Origin: Adiantum capillus-veneris
Taxonomy: Eukaryota; Streptophyta; Polypodiopsida; Polypodiales; Pteridaceae
Direction of reading: 5' to 3'
DNA: 64,000 bases
Assembly: GCA_014529385.2 (NCBI GenBank)
Contig: CM043970.1
Span: 43,940,779 to 44,004,778, forward strand
Below are positions 10,901-21,893 of this stretch, one piece after another (positions within the stretch are counted from its first letter, which is position 1; each line of letters starts with the position of its first letter). Both the position numbers and the translations under genes were made by a program. Below the pieces are notes generated by a model, which made no database searches, had not been told where the DNA came from, and saw only the letters and a program-made list of their open reading frames with translations.

Positions 10901-11338
10901 CTAATCTAGAAAGAGTGAGGCCGAAGCAACTCTAAGCTCCGAGCGCAAGAGGATGAAACGTGACTCATTGAGGCCTTTGGTCAAAATGTATGCAATCATC
11001 TGGTCACTTGGACAGTGTTCAACCATAATGGTTCCTTTGCGTACTTCATACCTGACATAATGATAATGGACAGCAATGTGCTTTGACTTATTATGTTGAA
11101 CATAGTCTTTTGCAAGACTAATAGCACTTTGGTTGTCACACCACAAGGGTGTGCTAGAAAGAGAAGAGTGACCAATATCAACCAGCATTTGTCGAATCCA
11201 AATCAACTCACGAGCTGCAAGTGACGCCGCAACATATTCTGACTTAGTCATAGAAACTCCAACACAACGTTGTTTCTTGCTGGTCCAAGAAACAAGACAA
11301 CCATTTATAAAGAAGCAATTTCCACTAGTAGATCGCAT
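10901..11338 (-). pseudogene. Copia RNase H
   Basis: C-terminal RNase H of the polyprotein: FINGCLVSWTSKKQ, STKSEY-type MTKSEYVAASLAARE (active-site Glu), LWCDNQSAISLAKD (Asp) and KHIAVHYHYVR. The N-terminal Asp block (GYTDAD at 11357-11370) is separated by a stop near 11340-11356. It ends about 250 bp before the 3' LTR. Confidence 0.87.
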
Positions 11339-11339
11339 A

Positions 11340-12606
11340 GATAAATGTGAGCTTGCCTAGTCTGCATCTGTGTAACCCAAAAGAGAAAGATATGGCATAG
11401 AATCCGATGTGAGTTGTCGTCGATAGACTAAACCAAAATCTGTAGTGCCTTTCAAGTATTTCAATATACGCTTTGCAGCAGACCAATGCTGAAGAGAAGG
11501 ACATGCAAGATGTTGTCCAAGATAATTAGCAGCAAACAGAATATCAGGATGAGTGTTCATGCCAGAAAACTGAAGACATCCAATAAAGTTAGCATAAGGT
11601 TGATTTGTGAGAAGTTGACCGCCATTGTCAGAAGTATTCTTCGTAGAGCTCGCAAGACAAGGTGTGTTGGCTGAATGTGCAGATTCCATACCAAATTTTT
11701 GAATACTATCGAAGGAATAAAATACCTTTTGTACGGTTCCGTTGGATTTGAATGCCAAGACAAGAGTGAATCTCTCCAAGATCCACCATATCGAATGCAG
11801 AAGACAATAACTTTTTCACTTTCTGAAGAAATCCCAAATCATTGGAAACAAGGATGGTATCATCCACATAAAGAGCAAGAATCACAAAACTGCTACCTTG
11901 GTGTTTTATGTATAAGTTGGGGTCTGACGAGCAAGAGATAAATCCTTTAGAGGTGAGAAAAAGATCAAATTTTGTATACCAGGCTCGCGAAGCTTGTTTG
12001 AGACCATATAGTACCTTATGGAGTTGAGCAACAAGGTCTTCTTTACCTGGAATAACAAACCCTTCTGGTTGTTCCATATAAATTTCCTCTTCCAAGTCAC
12101 CATTAAGAAAAGCAGTTCGCACATCCATTTGATGAGCTTCTAAATCAAATTGAACAGCAAATGTTAATAAAACTCGAACACTTGTAATGCAAACAACTGG
12201 TGAAAAAGTCTCTTGATAATCAACACCAGCTACTTGGGAGTAACCTTTTGCAACTAAACGCGCCTTGAACTTGTCAAAAGATCCATCTGATTTTAATTTT
12301 TCTTATACACCCACTTACATTTAATAGTTGTACGACCAGGAGGTAATTTAGTTAGTATCCATGTACCTTTAGAGATAAGAGAATCGTACTCTGCTTCCAT
12401 AGCCTCTTGCCATTGATCCTTTTGTGGTGAAGAGTTAGCTTCATCATAAGTAACGGGATCTTCAGAAGTAGAAAAAGCATTATCAGTAATATCGTCATCA
12501 TAAACATGACATGAGCCATGTTCAAAATCAATAGGCAGATCAACAAAGGTATCAATATCATCATTCGCAACATTTGGAATGGATGGTTGTGAAGAGGAAA
12601 GTTGCT
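11340..12606 (-). pseudogene. Copia reverse transcriptase
   Basis: Typical Ty1/copia RT: LPPGRTTIKCKWVYKK, then a one-base frame change at an A-rich run near 12300, then ARLVAKGYSQ, HQMDVRTAFLNGDLEEEIYM (motif A), YGLKQASRAWY, and LYVDDTILVSND (motif C, catalytic DD intact). A later frame change near 11706-11779 leads to LQFSGMNTHPDILFA and LKYLKGTTDFGLVY of the RT/RNase H junction. Confidence 0.87.
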
Positions 12607-13241
12607 CTATAGGAAGAGTTTCATCTTCTGAAAAAATGGAAAATCCTGAGGCAATGATTTAGTATCATCAGAATCATCCATGGACCATGAGCCTCCCATA
12701 AGCTGTTCGTTAAAAGTAGCATCACGATTCACAATTACTTTCTTGGACGAAGGGTCATAGAATTTGTAGCCTTTGGAAGTGTCAGAATATCCAATAAAAA
12801 TAACTTTAAGACCAGGAGCATCAAGCTTTGTTCGTGTTTCTTTGGGAACATGAATATAACAATACATCCAAAGGTTCGAAAATGAGATACAGAAGGAATG
12901 TCACCTGTCCATGCTGTGATGGGTATCTTACCAGAGGGTGCACTAGTAGGAAGATGATTCTGAATAAATGCTGTTGTCAAAGTAGCTTCAGCCCAGAAAA
13001 CACGAGATAAGCCAGAATGAATCAGCATACATCTTACAACATTGAGAATAGTGTGATTCTTTCCTTCAGCAACACCGTTTTGTTGTCACTAGGAAGCTTC
13101 TTAAGGCGACGACCAGTTTGAAGTTCCGCAGCCTTGTGGAATTGTTTGAAAACAGATAAGGCTTCAGATTTTTGTCTAAGTAGAAATACAGTCGTATACC
13201 TTGAGAAATCATCAATGAAAGTAATGAAGTAGCGTTTTTGT
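12607..13241 (-). pseudogene. Copia integrase, C-terminal part
   Basis: Resumes on the other side of the nested element with FITFIDDFSRYTTVFLL. It passes the second catalytic region (LPSDN), then a frameshift, then FWAEATLTTAFIQNHLP and the C-terminal block FIGYSDTSKGYKFYDP that links integrase to RT in Ty1/copia. At least two frame changes occur. Confidence 0.85.
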
Positions 13242-13383
13242 TGTTGAGAGAGAAGGAGAGAGCACAGAAGTAGAACCCCAAAGTGTGTAGAATACACACA
13301 TGAGATGATGTATATATAGAGGGGACCTGGGTGCCATATATAGAGAAGCCATATATTGAGTAGCTTCACATATAAGCTCAACA
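13242..13383 (-). repeat. 3' LTR of nested non-autonomous element
   Basis: 142 bp, TGTTGAG...CTCAACA. Two mismatches to 15823-15964. Confidence 0.95.
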
Positions 13384-14089
13384 CCCCCGCTCAAATAAGG
13401 GTCCCTAACTGTGGATGAAAAAACCCTTGGGAGATCAAGGGAAAAACCCACAGCTCTATATACACCCACCGTTATATTATAAAAATCATTGAATATACAA
13501 ATGTTTACGAGGAGCTACATCACTCCTTTTACAGTGAATGTTTTATGAGGAGTTACATTACTCCTATCCTATCAATACAATAATGAATACAAAGGTTCAA
13601 TAAAGAGGTGTAAAAGCTATCGATTAGCTTGTAATCAAAAGTGTCTCCGTGAATCTGCTGTGTAGCTTGTCATCAATATCGCATCACCAAACATGTCTTC
13701 ATGTTGTCATCAATATGGCATCACCAAACATATCTTCATAAATCTTTTATTGTCACCAAGTTTGTCTTCATAAAATCAATTCTTTGATCAATCATACGTA
13801 CATAGATCATAGACTCCAAAAAAAAAACATGTCATGAAAATTATTAGCATCGTTAATGAAATAATTACGTTCACAATGCCATAAGAGATGGTTCGCGACG
13901 CCACTCTTTTGACGACATATATACGCACGACAACATATGGTACATAAAGTATAAACGTAAAAGTACAAAATGTGCGATTACGTGATACAAATGATATGTG
14001 TATATACTACATAAAACAACATTTATCAATGTAGTGATCAATGAATACCATCAAAGTATTAACAAAATATCATCATTATATCAATAAAA

Positions 14090-14600
14090 ATGAATAAATG
14101 ATCATGGTATCAACGAAAAGCATCATGATATCACCGAGAATAATCATTGTATCAACGAAACAACATCATGGCATCACCGAGAATAACCATGGTATCAACG
14201 AAAAGCATCATGATATCACCGAGAATAATCATTGTATCAACGAAACAACATCATGGCATCACCGAGAATAACCATGGTATCAACGAAACATCATCATGGC
14301 ATCACCGAGAATAACCATGGTATCAACGAAACAACATCATGGTATCACCGAGAATAACCATGGTATCAACAAAACATCATCATGGTATCAACAAAAATCA
14401 CCATGGAATCAACGAAATATCATCATGGAATCACCGAGAATAACCATGGTATCAACAAAATATCATCATGGCACCACCGAGAATAACCATGGTATCAATG
14501 ACATATCATCATGGTATCAACGAAAATCACCATGACCAAAGTATTAACAAAACATCATCATGGTACCATCAAAATCACTATGGTATCAATGAGAAATTAT
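14090..14600. repeat. 43-bp minisatellite inside nested element
   Basis: Units of about 43 bp, recognised by GAGAATAACCATGGTATCAA, are repeated roughly ten times with variation (for example CAACATCATGGCATCACC halves). The open frame over 14296-14535 is a repeat by-product. In the sibling element the array is reduced to about two units near 55670-55740. Confidence 0.9.
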
Positions 14601-14869
14601 CAATAAAACGACGTAAACTACATCTCTAAAAGAATAATTATACGAGAATCAATGAACGAGTATATCATATAACAAAAGATCATGTACCAACAGTAGCTCG
14701 ATAGAATTTGGACGATCATCAACGACTCGACTGAATCGGAACGATGTGTAACTAGCTTCTGCAGCAAAGTTACGTCAGTAACAAATATATGATTGATGAA
14801 GAAAAATATAATTGAGAAGTTTTCAATTATGAGAAAAATCAAAAGCAAAAAGTAAAATTTTGATTTTCA

Positions 14870-15780
14870 AACATATTCGCAGTCCGAGACGATAACCCAA
14901 AATCGGTGCAGAATTTAGAGAAACTTTCTTCTGCAAAGTTATAGACCACATCGATTCCAATCCACATCGCGGGTAGTTTCTTCTGCAAAGTTGTAGAACA
15001 CATCGATTCCGGTCTCTCACGCGGGTAGTTTTTGCAAAATCGTTTTCAATTAGCAGAAAAATCAAAAACAAAAAGCGGAAGTTGCTTTTCAGGTATGTAC
15101 GCAGTCCGCGAACGATAACTCAAAATCGGTGCAGAATTTGAAAACACTTCCTTCTACAAAGTTGTAGAACACATTGATTCCGGTCTTCTTGGCAAAGTTG
15201 TAGAACACATTGATTCCTTCTGCAAAGTTGTAGAACACATTGATTCCTTCTGCAAAATCGTTTCTAATTAGCAGAAAAATCAAAAACAAAAAGCGGAAGT
15301 TGCTTTTCAGGTTGTACGCAGTCCGCGAGCGATAACTCAAAATCGGTGCAGAATTTGAAGAAACTTCCTTCTGCAAAGTTGTAAGACACATCGATTCCGG
15401 TCTCTCGCTCAGGTAGTTTTTGCAAAATCGTTTTCAATTAGCAGAAAAATCAAAAACAAAACGCGAAAGCTGTTTTTCAGGTATGTACGCAGTCCGTGAA
15501 CGATAACTCAAAATCGGTGCAGAATTTGAAGAAACTTCCTTCTGCAAAGTTGTAGACCACATCGATTCCGGTCTTTTGTACGGGTAGTTTCTGCAAAATC
15601 GTTTCCAATTAGCAGAAAAATCAAAAACAAAACGCAAAAGCTGTTTTTCAGGTATGTACGCAGTCCGTGAACGATAACTCAAAATCGGTGCAGAATTTGA
15701 AAAAACTTTCTTGTGCAAAGTTGTAGACCACATCGAGTCCGATCCCTTTTGCGGGTAGTTTCTGCAAAATCGATTTTGAT
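14870..15780. repeat. 171-bp tandem array inside nested element
   Basis: The marker GCAGTCCG recurs at about 14880, 15101, 15318, 15489 and 15660. Two spacings are 171 bp, and two are expanded to about 217-222 bp by internal 40-50 bp duplications. Each unit contains AAATCGGTGCAGAATTTG and TTGTAGAACACATCGATTCC. The sibling has three to four units with the same 171-172 bp period. Confidence 0.9.
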
Positions 15781-15822
15781 CAGGAGAAAATATGAAAACA
15801 AAAACGTACTGCTCTGATACCA

Positions 15823-15964
15823 TGTTGAGAGAGAAGGAGAGAGCATAGAAGTAGAACCCCAAAGTGTGTAGAATACACACATGAGATGATGTATATATAG
15901 AGGGGACCTGGGTGCCATATATAGAGAAGACATATATTGAGTAGCTTCACATATAAGCTCAACA
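15823..15964 (-). repeat. 5' LTR of nested non-autonomous element
   Basis: 142 bp, nearly identical partner of 13242-13383. The PBS TGGTATCAGAGC directly follows on the minus strand at 15811-15822. Confidence 0.95.
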
Positions 15965-16612
15965 TTTGTGATCTCGAAGAAGGTAGAGGTCTACATATAT
16001 CAGTATGAACAAGATCCAATATGTCATGAGAATGAGTTGTATTTGAAAGCGGAAAGGATTTACGATTGTGTTTCCCAAGAGCACAAAATTCACAAATTCC
16101 CATATGGGGATGGGCTTTAAGATCCATGCCATGAATAAGATCACGACGTTGAAGATCAAGGAGTTTTGAGAAATCAGCATGAACAAAATGGTAATGCCAT
16201 ACTTTGCAATCATGATCACCTGGAGCAGTGACAATATTTGCTACAACACCGTTTTGAGGAGCAGTGGCTATAGTCTGTCCATCTTTCTCAATTCTGCATT
16301 TGGTATGATCAAATCCGACAAATAGACCAAGATCAACAAGTCTAACAACTGAAAGAAGATTACGTTGAAGATCTGGTACATGTAATACTCCTTGCAAAAT
16401 TCAAGTGGAAGAAGATAAGGTAGCAAGATATAAGTCTCCAATACCCTTTACTTGACAAGTTGTATCATCAGCAAGATAAACAACACGTTGAACTAGCAGT
16501 GGATGATAGTTATGGAGCCACTTAGACTGATATGTCATATTTCCTGTAGCACCAGAATCGACAATAAAAAGTGATCCATCATGTACATGAAGTATTCTAT
16601 CTGGAGCAACTA
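15965..16612 (-). pseudogene. Copia protease and N-terminal integrase
   Basis: In a frame shifted relative to gag, IVDSGATGNMTYQ gives the retropepsin D-S-G-A site. One TGA follows (near 16400). Integrase then begins with the HHCC zinc region (WHYHFVHADF ... CEFCALGKH) and the first catalytic Asp in LVHTDICRP. The frame is cut at 15965 by the nested LTR element. Confidence 0.85.
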
Positions 16613-17677
16613 AACATAGGACGCAGCTTGTTTCTGGTACAATGTTTTTCGATGTTCAGTAGCATATGCTCTATTCCGATCTGTGTCGAATCGACGTTTA
16701 TAGCACATATGAGTGGGATGATCAGATCGTCCACAATATTCACAAGAAGAAGAAGAAGAGTCTCTAGATAAACGTGGTTTTTTTGTGGTAATATTGTGTT
16801 CTTCATCATATTGATGTGCCCAACAATCATCTTCAGTATGGCCATTTCTGTTGCAGTAAGAACATTGCTTATTAGGAAATTTGAGACGAGAGAAAATATT
16901 ACCACGACGGCCACCTCTGCGGTTTCCTCGTTGAAATGGACGCCTTCGAGTATAAAAAGCACGTTCCATCTGTTGTGACTCAGTCTCCTCTTGTGAAATC
17001 ATGGTTGTATCGTGACCAGCATTCCGATATTCTTGACGTTGAGAGTATTCAATTAAAGACATGCAAGCTTGGTCGAAATTAAGACCATCTTTATTAGAGA
17101 GATTAGTAACAATGTTATCATAAGAAGAGTCCTTCACCGTATCAAGGAGAAGTGTAATCAGTTGCTTTTGTGGAACAGGATCACCGGCAGCAGCAAGTTG
17201 ATTAATAATAGATTTGAAAGATTCAATGTGTCCCGTCATGGCAGTACCAACTTCATATTGTAACTTGTTAAGAAACCCTCTCAAATAAAGTATTTCTGTA
17301 ACAGATTTCTTCTGAAAGTTTGCAATAAGGTACTTCCAAACGTCGTGGGAAGTAGGCAGTTCATACATATCAAGCAAAAGGAAATCAGTAAGAGCAGAAA
17401 GAATATACCGACGAGCTACTTTATCACGTCGTTGCCAATCCGTATAGGCAACATTCCAATCTTCAAATATAGGTCCTTCAGTGATAAGCACGTTATCATT
17501 ATCCGTATCAACAGGCTGAGGCGGACAAACACGATTTCCAAGAACAACATCGGAGAGTTCATCGCCTTCAAGAATTAACAACATCTTTGCTTTCCAGCCT
17601 GGAAATCCTTGACCTTGGAAAGGAGGAACAGAACGCTGGCCAGAAGGAAAGCCGTTGACGAGAATATTCATAGCCAT
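16610..17677 (-). CDS. Copia Gag (capsid/nucleocapsid)
   Basis: About 355 aa from the ATG at 17675-17677; a second ATG lies two codons on. The UBN2/Gag-type N-terminal region (WKAKMLLILEG, ARRYILSALTDFLLLDMY) is followed by two zinc knuckles, CSYCNRNGHTEDDCW (full CX2CX4HX4C) and CEYCGRSDHPTHMC (CX2CX4HX4C). Gag packages the element RNA. The frame stops at 16610 while the protease continues in another frame directly afterwards. Ty1/copia elements normally encode one polyprotein, so this is probably decay. Confidence 0.85.
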   Translation of the reverse strand: MAMNILVNGFPSGQRSVPPFQGQGFPGWKAKMLLILEGDELSDVVLGNRVCPPQPVDTDNDNVLITEGPIFEDWNVAYTDWQRRDKVARRYILSALTDFLLLDMYELPTSHDVWKYLIANFQKKSVTEILYLRGFLNKLQYEVGTAMTGHIESFKSIINQLAAAGDPVPQKQLITLLLDTVKDSSYDNIVTNLSNKDGLNFDQACMSLIEYSQRQEYRNAGHDTTMISQEETESQQMERAFYTRRRPFQRGNRRGGRRGNIFSRLKFPNKQCSYCNRNGHTEDDCWAHQYDEEHNITTKKPRLSRDSSSSSCEYCGRSDHPTHMCYKRRFDTDRNRAYATEHRKTLYQKQAASYV

Positions 17678-18434
17678 ATCTTGTTGCGAGAAGACGTATA
17701 AGATAAGATCGCAGAATCTGCACACCATATATGGTGAAGGCCACAATTGAGAACAAGAGAGATATGAGTACTACGTTCTGTCAACGATAAACGTAAGAAG
17801 GATGCTCAAGGAACGTCCAAAGATGTGAGAGACGTCACCCAAAAAAGGCAGGGTAAAGGAGACGTTAATAATAAACGAGTCCTCAAAATAGAGTGGCCTG
17901 AGACGCAAGATTGACGGCCACAATACGAATAGAAAAAAGCTAAATCTTCTCGGAAAAGTTAACGCCAAAATAAGAAAAACGATCGCGGACGCTTCACGAA
18001 GAAGTAGGACGAAGAAAGCTGCGTCAAGCTCAATTGCAGTAAAAACAGCATAACTTTCTGCTGCGAACTCCGATTGACGCAAACCTAGAACTCAAATCGA
18101 AGAGCTCGAGGAGACAAACAAGTTTTGGGTAAAAAGTTCCATTGCGCTACTCTCCATTGCGCTTTTCCCGTTTCTCCAAATTTTGAGCAGAACAGCAAGA
18201 AAAATTGAGATGAAGTTCAGGGTGTCATCAACAAGAAAACGTAATCAACGATTAGATTGATTAGAAATAAACTCCACATAAAACACTAATCATATTCTTC
18301 TTAACACAAAACAACCACAGTTAACAAGAATCAATGCTCAAAAATAAAATTTGTAGCAATTTGGAATCTTACATGCGAATTGCATACACATATTGTTGTG
18401 TCACCATGAATTGAATTGGCGCATGATCGTTACC

Positions 18435-18446
18435 GCTCTGATACCA
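18435..18446 (-). promoter_or_regulatory. Primer-binding site (initiator tRNA-Met type)
   Basis: Minus strand TGGTATCAGAGC, the standard complement to the 3' end of initiator tRNA-Met used by plant copia elements. It abuts the 5' LTR end. Confidence 0.92.
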
Positions 18447-18589
18447 TGTTGAGATGTAGAGAGAAAGAGAGAGAGACGAGACAAGAGACACACCATATAC
18501 GCTCCCAAAGACTGATTCATATTGAGGACAAGATACAAATATATAGGTGAGACCAAGTTCAGTAGAGTGAGCCATATATAGCTCCAACA
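18447..18589 (-). repeat. 5' LTR of copia element
   Basis: 143 bp, the pair of 10511-10653. It contains the upstream regulatory region for the minus-strand element. The primer site follows with no spacer. Confidence 0.93.
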
Positions 18590-19279
18590 CTTATCACCTA
18601 CAGCTGGACTGTGTCCTCCATAAATTCCACACGGAATGTGATCAGGTGATTACTAAACTCACTTAGCAATTGTTATGTGACTATTAACTGTGGGGACTGC
18701 AACATGCCTAAAATTAAAGAGAATGCGGCTGTGGAGTTGTCTTCTCCTCCGAGTTTAGAGGTGCTTTAGTTTTTAAAATTGTTGTCACTCGGCTTGCTTT
18801 TAAAATGGGGTTGAGCAGATTTAGTTAATTTTATGAGTAATGGGATAAACTTAAGTTAGATAGCATGCTTTATGGTTTTAACTACTGCTCATTGGATGGA
18901 TTTATGATGGATTGGAGGTTGTGATTCTATGTGGGTTGCTGTTGCTGATTTCCGTAAAATAATTGCTCAATATTGATTATGTGCTGGAAACTGAGGTATT
19001 GCAAGTTTTTGAGAAGTTTCGAAGGATAAACAAATCTTCAAAACCTTCTTGATTGTGCCGGGGTGGTTTTATATGACTCTAAAAATGCTTGGGTAATTAG
19101 TAAAATTCCTAGTTTAAGTTACTATCGCTAATTGGACATACTTTAGATCGAATGTGTCTCAGTTCCGGGGTCTGTTTCACTAAACTTTTTGATAAGTGTA
19201 ATCTCACTATCATATTGAGTACAAGTTTCCGAGGAGCTTCCCTATCTTGAAAAGTTTTGTAAATGTTGAATAGCATCAC
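18590..19279. other. Ancestral flank retained only in left arm
   Basis: Lies between the copia element and the point (about 19279) where matching to the right arm resumes. The right arm joins positions equivalent to 10360 and 19280 directly (near 46599), so it either lost this flank or never had it. No coding region is seen. Confidence 0.6.
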
Positions 19280-21160
19280 TTACCCTATTGATGTAGTATT
19301 TTTTACATTTTTACTTGATCTCTTTTACCTTCTTACATCACCTACCTATAAGATTGCTGATAATTTTTTGTGGCTCGCCACCTGCTCGGTTTCTTTACTG
19401 GTTACTGCTTGCCTGGGTTTAGTTTGGACCCTGAGCTATACAATAAACTAAGTTTGCAAGTATTTTCTCTTTCTTTATCTTATTTTAGTATGTAGGAAGA
19501 TGTTCGCCTACCCGCTTGATACGGCTACAAGGAAAAATTTTAAGGGTTGATGGTTTAATAGGTTCTCTCTAGTGTAAGAGATTTCGTCGACTTTACTTTA
19601 GCTGGTCACGGCTTTTTAGCGTTACTTCAACTTTTCTCTGTCTGCTTCTCTGCTGGTTTTGGGTAATACCAAAGCCCCGCCTATGTTTGTCTTTGGAAGC
19701 TCCTATGTGGACACATGAAATCTTAACCCCAACGACAAGTCGCGTCCATCCCCGCTGAGCTAGTGGAGTGATACTCTATGTAAATCCTAATTCTAGAGCA
19801 GCAGGTCTGCCTAGCTGTTGTTTTTCAAAATAGTAGCATGACGAAATACACTATCAATACATATATATATTCTTTTTCCTTACAAAAAGACTTAAACTGT
19901 CACTTTTTCTAAATAAAAAGAGAGGGAAGGATTGAGTAGTATATGGTAACATGGAATGAAATGTAGTTTGGAACAGGCTTTGGTAAAAGTATGTTGGACA
20001 TGAAAAAAACTAAGAGATGGAGGTATTTTTTATGATGGCAGTAAATATGATTGAACCTGCTCAAAATTCATAAAATAGGCTCTGCTTTGTATCTAAAATT
20101 TGGGAAAAACTTTGATGGGAGCTTTTGTATGGGAAATCTCAGTTTTTAAATACCTAAAACTTTCGTACAGTAAGAACTTTACAAAAGAATTTCTTTTTCT
20201 ATATATCAAATTACAACATTTGTTTTTCTCATTGGGACATGGATAACAACTGGGATGCCCATGCATCACATGTACACAGTAACAATTGCTAACCGAGCGT
20301 ATTCTTGTTTACTATGGGTGCAGGTGCGGGCTACCTTCTTTGATTAAAACATACTGTTCGACGTGGTTGATGACATGGGGGTTTTCTTTTACCTTAAAGC
20401 AACATCACTTCTAAATTGGGGATTACTTTTTCCCTTGTTTTACTTTGTTCTCTTCACTACCTTGTACAAAATTTATTTTCAACAACAAATGAATTATTGT
20501 ACAATTCCATTGTATTTACCTAGAATTTCTTCTCTGTGAACAGGTTTTGTTCTTTTGCGTATATGTATATTTTTAGAACTCCTACACACACACACACACC
20601 TCTCCAATAGAAGTCATGGCCAAAACCCTAATCAATTTTTTCAAAACTTGATCTTCTTCTTCACACTACACTCTCCCTCTCTCTCTCTCCTAATTCTCAA
20701 GCATTCCATAGCTTGAATTCCTTTTGTCTCTTACCATTATCTCATTCCAAGTAGCCAAATTAGTGGTCTTCAAGCAAAGTGAAAAGCCGACTACATCCAA
20801 AGCAAGGAGAAGACTAGGCCATACACACACTAAGGTAACGTTTTCTTATTCTTTTATGCTCTTGCACTTGCTTGAAAGTGATTTACTTTCATGCTTACAT
20901 AAATTTATGCTTAAGATCTCATTTTTCCTTTAAGCAAGCCTTTTGCTTGGGAAGAAGAAATAACTACTTATTTTTTTTGTTTCCGTCTAATTATGGTTCA
21001 TTACTACTAACCATGTTGTTAGCAGCTAACCCTAATGTTATTTCAAGTTCCATTGTTTCAAGTTCTCTAGATTACTAAACTGATATGGCATAGAGAGAGT
21101 AGAAAGCACTCTCTTTAACCATAGGTGACTGGAGATCGTACGTATATTTCAAGTTCAACA
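19280..21160. repeat. Left inverted arm, segment matching 45100-46599
   Basis: Reverse complement of 45100-46599 with scattered substitutions. No gene is recognised. A 62-codon frame at 19263-19451 encodes a hydrophobic stretch but is interrupted in the mirror copy. At 20583-20599 there is a short (CA)n tract. Confidence 0.75.
20610..20836 (+). other. Possible 5' leader/exon relic with splice-donor-like end
   Basis: A pyrimidine-rich leader (CT-rich, 20650-20690) is followed by GAAAAGCCGACTACATCC-type sequence ending CACACACTAAG|GTAACG, which resembles an exon/intron boundary. It is conserved in inverted orientation at 45396-45620. No long frame or known domain is seen, so it may be a gene fragment carried in the repeat. 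Low confidence. Confidence 0.25.
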
Positions 21161-21757
21161 AGGACAAGAAGTAAAGAAAATAGGGAATCAAGGCATCACG
21201 CACAATCCTTAACCTAACATGAATGGGCCATTCAATACAATGCTAGGAGGCCATTTTGCTTTGAATTCTTTCCTCTACCCATTGAGTGAGTTGTTTAGTA
21301 GATATATCTACTCCTAAAGGTAACTGAGGAGCCTTAAAAAAGTTCCTCTAGGGATTCGTGTATTTTGCCATAACAACTTATGAAGATGATCTGTAAATAC
21401 ATCAAACACCTAAGAATAACAAAAATTCAAATCTAAGTGCGCATTGTAGCTATTAATGGCTACCATTGTGCCCACATTAACATGAGTCTGGCTAGTCAAG
21501 GTCCCACCCTACCTAGTAGCTATTTCTCTCCAGATAGTGAGCACCATGATAGATGGAGTCATGGAGGCTCTTGTTGGGATGCTATTTTTGATATTGGGGG
21601 GCGCGAGGTCATCAATTATAGAATATACCACTCGAAATACAGATGATGAGGATTGTGACACGCACTAAGGGCAAATATTGTGGTGAGGTCAACTCTAGCA
21701 CTACGATGATTAGGACACACTTTGGCTCCACCTAAAATTCCTATACACTCAACATAT

Positions 21758-21881
21758 TGTTAAGCTTGTATGTAAGGCGACTCTAAATATATCCCTAGGC
21801 CCCTCTTATATATACCATCATATGTGCATATTCTGTCTACGCATCGTCTCTCTCTCCTTCACTTTCTATGTCTCATCAACA
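21758..21881 (+). repeat. LTR of a third short-LTR family, left-arm copy
   Basis: TGTTAAGC...CATCAACA, about 124 bp, followed at once by TGGTATCAGAGC (21882-21893), an initiator tRNA-Met PBS. No matching downstream LTR was found, so it is a solo or truncated element. The mirror copy is 43330-43475 (146 bp). Confidence 0.75.
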
Positions 21882-21893
21882 TGGTATCAGAGC
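21882..21893 (+). promoter_or_regulatory. Primer-binding site of short-LTR family
   Basis: Exact TGGTATCAGAGC, with zero spacing from the LTR end. The right-arm counterpart (43318-43329 and again 43231-43242) reads TGGTATCAGAGT. Confidence 0.8.

Larger units (their letters stand above)
13242..15964 (-). mobile_element. Non-autonomous short-LTR retrotransposon, copy 1 (nested in copia)
   Basis: 2723 bp, bounded by 142-bp LTRs differing at two positions, and flanked by a perfect TTTGT duplication (13237-13241 and 15965-15969). On the minus strand an initiator tRNA-Met PBS (15811-15822) adjoins the 5' LTR, and a purine tract GAGCGGGGG adjoins the 3' LTR at 13384-13392. There is no coding region for gag or pol. 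The interior is a 171-bp tandem array, a 43-bp minisatellite and about 700 bp of unique sequence. Structurally it is a TRIM/LARD-type parasite, presumably mobilised by copia proteins. Its sibling is 54939-56588. Confidence 0.93.
10511..18589 (-). mobile_element. Full-length Ty1/copia retrotransposon with nested insertion
   Basis: Minus-strand LTR element. The 143-bp LTRs at 18447-18589 (5') and 10511-10653 (3') differ at five positions by eye and begin TGTTG and end CAACA. An initiator tRNA-Met primer site directly adjoins the 5' LTR. A purine tract adjoins the 3' LTR. The internal order gag, protease, integrase, RT, RNase H is Ty1/copia. Flanking pentamers CTCAT (10506-10510) and CTTAT (18590-18594) are a target duplication with one mismatch. 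The element is inactivated by frameshifts, stops and a 2.7-kb element inserted in integrase. Confidence 0.93.

Noticed and set aside
14296-14535. 79-codon frame with repeated HHGI/NNHGIN phrases
   Set aside because: It is a translation of the 43-bp minisatellite and is absent from the sibling element.
14090-15780. CRISPR-like regularly spaced repeats
   Set aside because: Units are contiguous tandem repeats without unique spacers, inside an LTR element of a plant genome.
15811-15822. Possible tRNA fragment
   Set aside because: The TGGTATCAGAGC sites are 12-bp primer sites beside LTRs; no cloverleaf surrounds any of them. No tRNA or rRNA gene was recognised in the window.
19263-19451. Small membrane protein
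   Set aside because: Hydrophobic frame starting in left-only sequence and crossing the 19280 breakpoint, interrupted in the right arm.
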